From positions 1 through 17,695 of the forward strand of contig JASEGY010000027.1 of NCBI GenBank assembly GCA_030019105.1: a stretch of DNA of 17,695 bases, written 5' to 3'. Position 1 is the first letter of the stretch. Each line of letters opens with the position of its first letter. The DNA comes from a bacterium (GTDB lineage Bacteria; UBA9089; JASEGY01). Position numbers and translations under genes: made by a program. A model generated the notes under the pieces. That model worked only from the letters and a program-made list of their open reading frames with translations, had not been told where the DNA came from and did not search any database. This document shows positions 6,495 through 12,962 of this stretch, one piece after another.

Positions 6495-6757
6495 AGGCCA
6501 GCACCTTTAATCCTGGAAGCTCTGCCACTTTAGCTTCGTCATCCTCTTCGCTAAGAAATTCATGAAGAAGCTCCAAAGGCACCGGTCTATTAAGAGGCAT
6601 CCCCTCTTCATAAGAATCCAGATAAGAATAGATCGCATTCTTTACACTTTCCACCGCCTCTTCCTTAGTTTCGCCGCATCCAACAACCATTAACTCTAAA
6701 CAGAGAGATACATACTGGGCTTGTGACTTTTTCAGGACGATGGTGTATTCTTTTATC

Positions 6758-6996
6758 GTAACCGTTCACTTCCCCCCTACCTCAGTGGAGATTTTCGAGT
6801 TGTGCGGTTAGCTTTTCAGCCCCAGCGGGGCGATATGTTTATAGCCGGCTATCAACCCCACAGATCAAGCCCCAGAGGGGCGGGATATGTTGTTGAGAAT
6901 ATATCGCTCCTACGGAGCTACGCTGATTTATTTGACCCAGGTCTATAAATATTCCGCCCCGCTGGGGCTGAACCAGGGGGGGAAGTGAACGGTTAC
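6758..6996. mobile_element. IS66-like MITE, 239 bp, with 8-bp target duplication
   Basis: The ends are 20-bp perfect inverted repeats, GTAACCGTTCACTTCCCCCC at 6758-6777 and its complement at 6977-6996. The element is flanked by the direct repeat CTTTTATC at 6750-6757 and 6997-7004. IS66 family elements have ends beginning GTAA and make 8-bp duplications, so this is most likely a non-autonomous IS66 derivative. It has no transposase and contains a REP-like cluster at 6815-6972. It interrupts hicB. Confidence 0.88.
6815..6972. repeat. REP-like cluster inside the MITE
   Basis: The arms at 6815-6844 (TTCAGCCCCAGCGGGGCG...) and 6943-6972 (...CGCCCCGCTGGGGCTGAA) are near-perfect complements over about 30 bp. 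Between them are GCCCCAGAGGGGC near 6870 and CGCTCCTACGGAGC near 6905. These short GC palindromes are of the type that tyrosine REP transposases (RAYTs) mobilise; no such gene is visible here. Confidence 0.7.
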
Positions 6997-7078
6997 CTTT
7001 TATCGAGGTATCCACCACCTCTTTAGGAGAAATCGGTCTATCCTTGACTATCATTTCCATTTCTAATCAACTTATCCT

Positions 7079-7235
7079 TGGTGGCCTACTTGAGTTGAAA
7101 TAAACAAATTCCCGCCCTCATTCCCACGCTCTGCGTGGGAATACTACTTGAGACGCTCTGCGTCAAGTAAGCGGTTATGTTCCTACGCAGAGCGTAGGAA
7201 CGAGAAGGTCCCTTCAACTCAAGCAGGCCACCATG
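7079..7235. mobile_element. Second TIR-bounded element carrying REP palindromes
   Basis: The inverted ends TGGTGGCCTACTTGAGTTGAA (7079-7099, one base over the match core) and its complement at 7213-7233 agree at 20 of 21 positions. The flanks carry the direct repeat AACTTATCCT (7069-7078 and 7236-7245), a probable target duplication. Inside, three palindromes share ACGCTCTGCGT or its complement: 7120-7142, 7148-7168 and 7179-7201. It lies directly after the stop codon of the diguanylate cyclase gene. No transposase is encoded. Confidence 0.75.
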
Positions 7236-7238
7236 AAC

Positions 7239-10034
7239 TTATCCTTCCCTGAAGATATTAACCCTGTTTCGCCCCTCTTGTTTGGCTTGATACAAGGCCT
7301 TGTCAGCTCTATCAAAAAGCTCCTTTTTGGAAGGAGCCGGAAAAGTCGAGACACCTAAACTGGCTGACAGAGAGATTGTTTTCTCATTAATAGTATAAGA
7401 GTATTTATCAATGGCCGCCCTGATCCTTTCGGCAATCTGAGCGGCATCCTCTTCCGCGGTTTCCGGCAGGATAACCCCAAATTCATCTCCTCCAAACCGG
7501 GCTAAAAAGTCTACCTCTCTTATCTGTTGGCCGATGATATTAGAAACAGTCTTGATCAGCCGGTTTCCTTCCTCATGGCCGTAACGGTCATTTATCTCTT
7601 TCAAGCGATCAAAATCTAACATGAGGAGAGAAAGAGCCCGGTTGAATTTCCTGGCCCGTTCAAATTCGGTCTCAAAGAGTCGATCAAAATAGCGATAATT
7701 GTAAACCCCGGTCAGTTCATCTCTTTCTGCTTGCTTCTTGGTCTCGACAAAGAGCCTGGCCCTTTCAGTAGCTATCCCGGTTTGAGTGGCGATAATGGCT
7801 ATTAATCTTCGATCCAGGGCAGTATAATGATTCTCCTGCAAACTCTCAATATCCAAAAGACCTGTTAATTTCCCTTTCTCTTTTATCGGAGCAGTAATGA
7901 AGGACTTTGTTTCTTCTTGAGTAACAGAGCCTAAAACCTCATATTCACTTTCCTCAAGCGAAAAGCTAATCTTTCTCTTCTCAGTTGGATTAAACTTTTG
8001 CCAGGCATTATTGAGCCGCTCCTCTATTCCCTTTCGACAACTCACATCTATGGGACATGTTTCCTTTATCTTTCCGATGAGACGGCCTTCGTTCTCCATG
8101 ACATATATGCCCACGTGATAGTCAAAATAAGGCTTAATCTTTTCTGTCACTGTTTCTAAGATTCCTTCCGGTTCTTTCATGGGGGCAATCGCCTTGATTG
8201 TTTCATAGAGAAGTCTCAACTCACTGGCCTCAGCCCTCGCCTGTCCCAATTGTTCTTTCTTCTGATTCAGCTCGGTCAGCCTTTCAGCATAGAGTTCTTT
8301 AGTCTCCTCATCCGGGGCTTCTTCATATTGTTTTTTTGTCTCAGAGATTTCATCCTCCAGGGCAAAAAGTCTGGAAGCACGTTTAGCCTCTTCTTCTAAT
8401 CCGGCTATTTCCTCTTCTTGCTCTTCGCGTTTAACTCTTTCCTGATCCAGTTTTTCTCCCAATTTAGCTTTTTCTTCAGCAAGTCTGGTCCGCTCTGTAT
8501 CTCTTTTTCTTTCCAGCTCTTCCATCTCGGCGATCTTTTCTTCAACTTTTTGCTTCTCCGCCTGAATCTTCTCCTGATATTCAGATATCTCCCGGGACAT
8601 TTGTTCTCTTTCTTCCTGGGCTTTCTCTCTTACCTTTTGCAGCTCTTCTATCTCTTCTTGCAGCTCTTCTATCTCTTCAGTGTATCCGGCTCTTAAAGTC
8701 GCGGCCTCTTGCTCCATTTTAGCCCTATCCATCTGAATCTGCTCTTTCAATTTCCCCATCTCTTTCTCCAGTTGGGTTAATTGGGCGGCTTTCTCTTCAG
8801 CCTCGCGTTCCTTTTCACCGGCTATGGCCGCTAATCTTTCTGTCTCAGCCTTTAACCTGGTCAACTCTTCCGCCTGAACAGACGCCCGCTCTTGCGCCTC
8901 CTGGGCAGACGCTTTGGCCTCTTCCAATTCTCTGGTCTTTTGAACTGCTTTAGCTGCTTGCTCTTTCCGGGTCTGGTGATATTCCATCATCCCCTCTATC
9001 GCTGACCCAATGTACCTACTCACTTTGGTCAAAGAATTAAGGTCATTTTCATTGAAGGCCCGGCGGGAAGCTTCATTGTTTATATTCAAGGCCCCAACTA
9101 CCTTGTCCCCCATCTTAAGAGGAGATATCATCAAAGATTTGGTATAATATTTACCGGCGCTCTTTTTAATCCCAAACCGGGAATCTTTTTCAATATCCTC
9201 TACCAAAAGAGGTTCACCCAACTCAATCACATGCCCCACAATCCCCTTACCGCGCTTTAATCTTGTCCCTTTAACAATCTCATCTTGCAGACCGACCGCG
9301 GCTTTAATGGTTATATCTCCTGTTTCTTCATCATCCACCATCAGGGAACAAATCCTGGAATTCATTGCCCTGGAAGCTAAATCCACTACCAGGGCATAAA
9401 ATTGCTCCGGCTGCAGGTCAATGAGAAGGTCTCTGTTAAGCTTAAAGACATCATGAAACTGTTTGGTTGTATCAACTTCAACATTATTTTGAGTAAGGTT
9501 TTCTCCAGCAATAATGAGGTCTATGTATGATTGAGCCAGGAGACTAATCAATTCCGCCTCTTTTCTAAGTTTAGTCAAAGAAGCAGCCTGAGTGCCTTCA
9601 ATTGCCTTTAAAAAATCTTCTTCATTAAGTTCCATATCTCTAGCCGTTTTTTGATAAACTTCCCGTTCTTGCTCTGCGTCAATTACCTGACAGCAGCCAA
9701 TAACCCCCACCACTTCTTTATCAACAATAATGGGACTGTTAAAAGTAAGAAACCCGGCCGGACATGGAGTTATCACCGTCTTTTTCTCTTCTTTGACCCT
9801 TTGTAAGGAGGAAATAAAGGTCTCTTCGCATTGTTTAATTCCATTTTCCGTTTTTTTGATCATTTGACAATAAGGATAATCTTCTTCTTCCCGGTAGATA
9901 AAGTCTCCACCTTCATCACCTAACCAGCAGTAAGCCGAACCAAGTTTGTGCAGGAGTATTTCTCTTATTGTTCTTTTCCACATGGGGCTGGACACAAAAT
10001 CTTTCAGGTACCTTTTTACTTCCGAATTAGGCAT
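7239..10034 (-). CDS. Diguanylate cyclase: PocR, GAF, long coiled coil, GAF, GGDEF
   Basis: This 931-residue protein should make cyclic di-GMP under control of stacked sensor domains. Residues 1-180 look like a PocR ligand-binding domain, with Cys-rich YPYCQMIKKTENGIKQCE, TPCPAGFLTF and VIGCCQV. A GAF domain spans about 195-360 (GIVGHVIELGEPLLVEDI). A very long Glu/Lys/Gln-rich coiled coil covers about 360-610. A second GAF-like domain lies at about 615-770. The GGDEF domain has an intact catalytic GGDEF at 848-852 and the inhibitory I-site RxxD as REVD at 839-842. No membrane segment is seen, so it is probably cytoplasmic and possibly dimeric through the coiled coil. The start has GGGAGG 7 nt upstream. 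The stop codon lies in the duplicated target of the 7079-7235 element. The leader contains a large inverted repeat at 10066-10139. Confidence 0.92.
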   Translation of the reverse strand: MPNSEVKRYLKDFVSSPMWKRTIREILLHKLGSAYCWLGDEGGDFIYREEEDYPYCQMIKKTENGIKQCEETFISSLQRVKEEKKTVITPCPAGFLTFNSPIIVDKEVVGVIGCCQVIDAEQEREVYQKTARDMELNEEDFLKAIEGTQAASLTKLRKEAELISLLAQSYIDLIIAGENLTQNNVEVDTTKQFHDVFKLNRDLLIDLQPEQFYALVVDLASRAMNSRICSLMVDDEETGDITIKAAVGLQDEIVKGTRLKRGKGIVGHVIELGEPLLVEDIEKDSRFGIKKSAGKYYTKSLMISPLKMGDKVVGALNINNEASRRAFNENDLNSLTKVSRYIGSAIEGMMEYHQTRKEQAAKAVQKTRELEEAKASAQEAQERASVQAEELTRLKAETERLAAIAGEKEREAEEKAAQLTQLEKEMGKLKEQIQMDRAKMEQEAATLRAGYTEEIEELQEEIEELQKVREKAQEEREQMSREISEYQEKIQAEKQKVEEKIAEMEELERKRDTERTRLAEEKAKLGEKLDQERVKREEQEEEIAGLEEEAKRASRLFALEDEISETKKQYEEAPDEETKELYAERLTELNQKKEQLGQARAEASELRLLYETIKAIAPMKEPEGILETVTEKIKPYFDYHVGIYVMENEGRLIGKIKETCPIDVSCRKGIEERLNNAWQKFNPTEKRKISFSLEESEYEVLGSVTQEETKSFITAPIKEKGKLTGLLDIESLQENHYTALDRRLIAIIATQTGIATERARLFVETKKQAERDELTGVYNYRYFDRLFETEFERARKFNRALSLLMLDFDRLKEINDRYGHEEGNRLIKTVSNIIGQQIREVDFLARFGGDEFGVILPETAEEDAAQIAERIRAAIDKYSYTINEKTISLSASLGVSTFPAPSKKELFDRADKALYQAKQEGRNRVNIFREG

Positions 10035-10065
10035 GCTGTTTCCTCCCTATATTAAGTTTCGGGCC

Positions 10066-10139
10066 TTAGAGCCTATCCCAAAACCTCCTTTTCAAACAGC
10101 AAACAAGACCATTTGCGGAGGTTTTGGGATTGGCTCTAA
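10066..10139. repeat. 74-bp inverted repeat in the diguanylate cyclase leader
   Basis: The arms at 10066-10088 (TTAGAGCC...AAAACCTCC) and 10117-10139 are complementary at 22 of 23 positions around a 28-nt centre. It starts about 32 nt upstream of the diguanylate cyclase start and could form a stem in its mRNA. It resembles a tiny TIR-bounded element; I see no certain target duplication. Confidence 0.65.
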
Positions 10140-10166
10140 GTCATCGTTTTGGCCATTCACCTTTCC

Positions 10167-10199
10167 ACCTTCCCGAAAGCTCGAAGCTTTCGGGAAGGT
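10167..10199. repeat. Perfect 15-bp stem hairpin
   Basis: ACCTTCCCGAAAGCT (10167-10181) pairs perfectly with AGCTTTCGGGAAGGT (10185-10199) across a 3-nt loop. Neither side is followed by a T run, so a standard terminator is not supported. The rest of the gap 10035-10308 shows no gene. Confidence 0.7.
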
Positions 10200-10308
10200 C
10201 AAAGTCACTATTAGCTGAAATGATGACCATCGCTAAGTTTCAGGTTTCGAGTTCCCGTCAGCGCCAGGTGAATTGGCAGACGGCTATTTGATACTTATGT
10301 TGGCCGCA

Positions 10309-10545
10309 TTATGCGGCTACAGGCGTTTTCTCACTGAGAATCAGGTTAGTAACCGGCAAAGCTAACACCTCCAGTTGTGATAGATTAATAAATGTGCCGG
10401 CATCCTCAATCTCAATGCCTATAACCTGGTTGTGTTCGTCAAAGTCAAGCACGATGCCGGATGCGACTTCTTCGGACTCTGTACTCACCCCACCGGCAAG
10501 TTTGATGTAGAGCATATCTGTATCTCGATAGTATTGAAATGTCAT
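10309..10545 (-). CDS. DUF2283 family protein
   Basis: The 78-residue protein fits DUF2283: YYRDTDMLYIKLAGG, SEEVASGIVLDFDEHNQVIGIEIEDA, then a hydrophobic C-terminus. The family has no proven function. The start ATG has AGGAGG about 8 nt upstream. It follows a 76-residue DUF4258-like gene by 18 nt; from general knowledge such neighbours recur, and the arrangement resembles a toxin-antitoxin module in which this protein would be the antitoxin-like partner. That role is inference. Confidence 0.87.
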   Translation of the reverse strand: MTFQYYRDTDMLYIKLAGGVSTESEEVASGIVLDFDEHNQVIGIEIEDAGTFINLSQLEVLALPVTNLILSEKTPVAA

Positions 10546-10563
10546 GATCTTACCTCCTGCATT

Positions 10564-10794
10564 TCACGCCTTAAAGCCACGGTCTGGAAAAGCATTATGC
10601 ACGGTTTTCCCATCCGGTTTGGTAACAACCCTGAGGTGCTTACCAAGCTCTTGAATAAATGCCCAACGGCGAATACGTCCATTAGTTTGTACCTCTGTTC
10701 GAATGGGATGCTTAAGAACATATTCGATCCATTCCATTTTAAGATAGGGGCGGCGGGACATAACGCTCGCTGTAAAGTAAGTCGTCGTTTTCAT
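10564..10794 (-). CDS. DUF4258-like small protein, possible toxin partner of the DUF2283 protein
   Basis: The 76-residue basic protein has YLKMEWIEYVLKHP, NGRIRRWAFIQELGKHLRVV and DGKTVHNAFPDRGF. The pattern of a short helix followed by a beta-rich region with R.RRW and LRVV resembles DUF4258/RelE-like small proteins, which are often encoded next to DUF2283 or other antitoxin-like genes. AAGGA precedes the start at suitable distance. It sits 40 nt after the DUF1015 stop codon in the same direction. Toxin activity is inference from size, charge and context. Confidence 0.65.
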   Translation of the reverse strand: MKTTTYFTASVMSRRPYLKMEWIEYVLKHPIRTEVQTNGRIRRWAFIQELGKHLRVVTKPDGKTVHNAFPDRGFKA

Positions 10795-10834
10795 CAGTCA
10801 TCCTTCAATTCAGCATCAAGAAAATACTTTCTCG

Positions 10835-12223
10835 TTAACGAATGCTCATGCGGCCGTCTATCAGATTCATCACCAGCCCGGTAAGAATCTTAGGATAAAA
10901 ATAGGTTGATTTCTGGGGCATTCGTTCTCCCCCCCTGGCTATCTTCATAACCTCTTCTATTCGAGTGGGATTAAGAAAAAAGACCAGACCCTTAGTCTTT
11001 CCGGCTATTTGGATTGCTTGAGCCGGGTCAGCCGAATATTCAATCTTTAGACTTTTATCTTCCGGGGAACCGAGCCGGCCTGGCGGACCGAGCCGGTCTG
11101 GCGGACCGAGCCGGTCTGGCAGACCAAGCCGGTCTGGCAGTGTCAATTGACCCAGAATATGGTCAATAAGTAAGTAATGAAGGATGCTGACATCCAATTC
11201 TTGAAATGCCTTAGACTTATCTGCCGGCATTATCCCTTTCATGGATTCCGGAGATTCCCTGAGAGAAAGAGAAAAATATTCACTGCCCCCTAAATATAAA
11301 CCAAAAAGATGGAGTCCTCCGGCCATTCCCAACTCCATCTCCTTAAGCATCTCTTCTCTTTGGTCAAAGGGTTTAATCTCAAAGAATTGCTCAATCCTCT
11401 TTTTGATTTGGGCAGGATCGAAATTTAGCGGCCCTGGAATGATCCGGTGAGCAGGAAGGATGGTCATCCCTTCATCGTAGGCGTTTGACAGATAAATCAT
11501 GGTGAAATTAGCGCCTTCCTGACCCGACCAGGAAGCAGCGCTATCTTGCTTGAGTTGACGGTAATTAAGGGCAGTTTCATACCGGTGGTGACCATCGGCA
11601 ATGGTGAGACGTTTGTCCTTCATTATTTCGCTTACTGTTTTTACAACATCCTGGTCGGTTATGGCCCATAGTCGATGTTTGATTCCGTCATCCGTGGATA
11701 AATCATACAGAGAATGCGTCAGTTTGCGCGTTCTTATGGCTTTACCTATCCGGTCATCCGGGTCTTGATACAAGGCGAATACCTGGCTGGTGTTCGCGCC
11801 GGTAGCTTGCATAAGCTTAAGGCGATCCGCCTTCGGCCCCTCAAAGGTTTGTTCATGAAAATCCGCCTTCTCCAATTTAACTAAGCAGATAAAACCCCAT
11901 CTGGTCTTTTTGGTTCCGTTTAACAGGGTATATTCCTGTTCGTAAAGGTAAAGAGCCGGCTCTTCATCCCGTTTTAAAAGCCCTGAAGTCATCCATTCCT
12001 TGAGGGCATCGGCTGCCCGGGTGTATTTATTCCTGGCTTCATTATCTCCCGGACACTCCTTCCCCAGGATAATGCGGATGATATTGTAAGGAGACCGCTG
12101 GTAGTATCTCTCCTGCTGCTCCTCTGAAATACAGTCATAAGGGGGGGTAGTTACCAGACTTAAATCACCGACTATCTTGTCCTGATCGTAGCGTATCCCC
12201 CTGAATGGTTTAATTTCCGGCAT
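10835..12223 (-). CDS. DUF1015 family protein
   Basis: The 462-residue protein begins with the family signature MPEIKPFRGIRYDQDK...TTPPYDCISEEQQ and has the highly conserved TIADGHHRYETALNYR near residue 210. The DGHHR stretch resembles the nucleotide-binding motif of ParB/sulfiredoxin-like folds, so a kinase or nucleotide-dependent role is possible, but this is inference; no function is established to my knowledge. Four diverged units of the 18-bp repeat encode residues 363-386, near the C-terminal region. The ATG shares one nucleotide with the TAA of the HEPN gene (TAATG), implying coupled translation with the HEPN/nucleotidyltransferase pair. Confidence 0.9.
   Translation of the reverse strand: MPEIKPFRGIRYDQDKIVGDLSLVTTPPYDCISEEQQERYYQRSPYNIIRIILGKECPGDNEARNKYTRAADALKEWMTSGLLKRDEEPALYLYEQEYTLLNGTKKTRWGFICLVKLEKADFHEQTFEGPKADRLKLMQATGANTSQVFALYQDPDDRIGKAIRTRKLTHSLYDLSTDDGIKHRLWAITDQDVVKTVSEIMKDKRLTIADGHHRYETALNYRQLKQDSAASWSGQEGANFTMIYLSNAYDEGMTILPAHRIIPGPLNFDPAQIKKRIEQFFEIKPFDQREEMLKEMELGMAGGLHLFGLYLGGSEYFSLSLRESPESMKGIMPADKSKAFQELDVSILHYLLIDHILGQLTLPDRLGLPDRLGPPDRLGPPGRLGSPEDKSLKIEYSADPAQAIQIAGKTKGLVFFLNPTRIEEVMKIARGGERMPQKSTYFYPKILTGLVMNLIDGRMSIR
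11067..11138. repeat. 18-bp GC-rich coding repeat, site f (4 diverged units, frame PDRLGP)
   Basis: Four adjacent units at 11067-11084, 11085-11102, 11103-11120 and 11121-11138. They differ from the core unit mainly by C-to-T and G-to-A changes and read as P-D-R-L-G-P or P-G-R-L-G-S in the DUF1015 gene. This is the most diverged, so probably the oldest, array in the window. Confidence 0.9.
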
Positions 12224-12639
12224 TAGATGTCCTCCTCCTTTATCCCGTAGGAATCTTCCAAATATTCTTTCATTCCCTTAAGAAATTGTTCTGCCTCCTT
12301 AATGTCTTCCTCTGCGTCTTCATCTTCGAAAAAGGTGAATATATCATAGTCACCGTTTTCACGCTCATCTTTTATCTTATTTAACACCTTACCAAAATGA
12401 GTATCTAATTTGCCACTCTTCACTAAATGAAGCCCAAACATAGATTTAAGTGAGTGACGAGTATTGACGGTAATCCCTTCGGTTAAAAGAACAGCAGATG
12501 CGGCATGAAACACGGCATAGTATGCCCTTGAGATAGCATCATCAAAAAAGCCCTCTTTAGCTAAAGATTTGGCGGCAGCTAATTTTTCTGCAGCCTTGTT
12601 CATCTGACCAATAATCATATCTCTTACTGTTTGGTCCAT
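12223..12639 (-). CDS. HEPN domain protein (HepT-like toxin)
   Basis: The 138-residue helical protein has the HEPN core with R38-AYYAVF-H45, a match to the RX4-6H catalytic motif of HEPN RNases, plus a HEPN-typical GFFDDAISRAYYAVFHAA segment. It ends in an acidic tail. In HEPN/MNT modules the HEPN protein is an RNase toxin silenced by the partner nucleotidyltransferase, which adds AMP to a tyrosine near the motif; Y40 and Y41 are candidates here. The partner gene directly precedes it and overlaps it by 16 nt. Its stop overlaps the DUF1015 start. Confidence 0.9.
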   Translation of the reverse strand: MDQTVRDMIIGQMNKAAEKLAAAKSLAKEGFFDDAISRAYYAVFHAASAVLLTEGITVNTRHSLKSMFGLHLVKSGKLDTHFGKVLNKIKDERENGDYDIFTFFEDEDAEEDIKEAEQFLKGMKEYLEDSYGIKEEDI

Positions 12640-12962
12640 AATAATCTTCCTGTCTTAGTTACCTCCATAATAAAAGGTGTTCTCATTACCAGCTTCTTCT
12701 CAAAGTCCTTTTCAGAATAGATCTTTAGCGAGATATCAGCCCCATAATCCAGGAGAAAATCTGTTACCAGGTCGTATATTTGATCTATTAAGCGGCGATC
12801 TCTTTCCTTAAGAACCAACAGCAGATCATAGTCTGAATAAGGGGCAGCTATTCCTTTGGCCCTGGAGCCAAATAAGATAATCTTCCGGATCCCGGGCTCA
12901 AAATCTCTAATTAATCTCCCGGTAAAATTGTCTACGATTTCATCTTCTGTTCTGCGCTCCAT
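12624..12962 (-). CDS. MNT-type nucleotidyltransferase (MntA-like antitoxin)
   Basis: The 112-residue protein has the minimal nucleotidyltransferase signature FGSRAKGIAAPYSDYDLLLV, with G32-S33 and metal-binding D44 and D46, and a likely third acidic residue at D76 in YGADISLK. Family members (MntA) inactivate HepT-type HEPN toxins by AMP transfer. It overlaps the downstream HEPN gene by 16 nt. A GAGGTGA ribosome site lies upstream of the ATG at 12962. That start lies 23 nt inside the end of the beta-propeller gene, so the module is tied to it by overlap. Confidence 0.92.
   Translation of the reverse strand: MERRTEDEIVDNFTGRLIRDFEPGIRKIILFGSRAKGIAAPYSDYDLLLVLKERDRRLIDQIYDLVTDFLLDYGADISLKIYSEKDFEKKLVMRTPFIMEVTKTGRLLWTKQ

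Larger units (their letters stand above)
6487..7060 (-). pseudogene. hicB antitoxin gene split by a MITE
   Basis: The gene begins MEMIVKDRPISPKEVVDT at 7060, is interrupted at 7004-6750, and resumes as IKEYTIVLKKSQAQYVSLCLE...VVGCGETKEEAVESVKNAI, ending at TAA 6489-6487. Removing the 239-bp insert at 6758-6996 and one 8-bp duplicate leaves 327 nt, exactly 108 codons plus stop, in frame through the junction. The joined product is a HicB-like antitoxin in the conserved order before hicA. A shorter reading from ATG at 6690 is open (67 residues) but lacks the N-terminal strand-forming part. Because hicA is also broken, loss of the antitoxin would not be lethal. Confidence 0.85.

Noticed and set aside
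6839..7060. A 73-codon reading starting MEMIVKDRP
   Set aside because: Its first part is the start of hicB and the rest is MITE sequence, so it is not a gene by itself.
10167..10199. Rho-independent terminator
   Set aside because: The stem is strong, but no T run follows on either strand.
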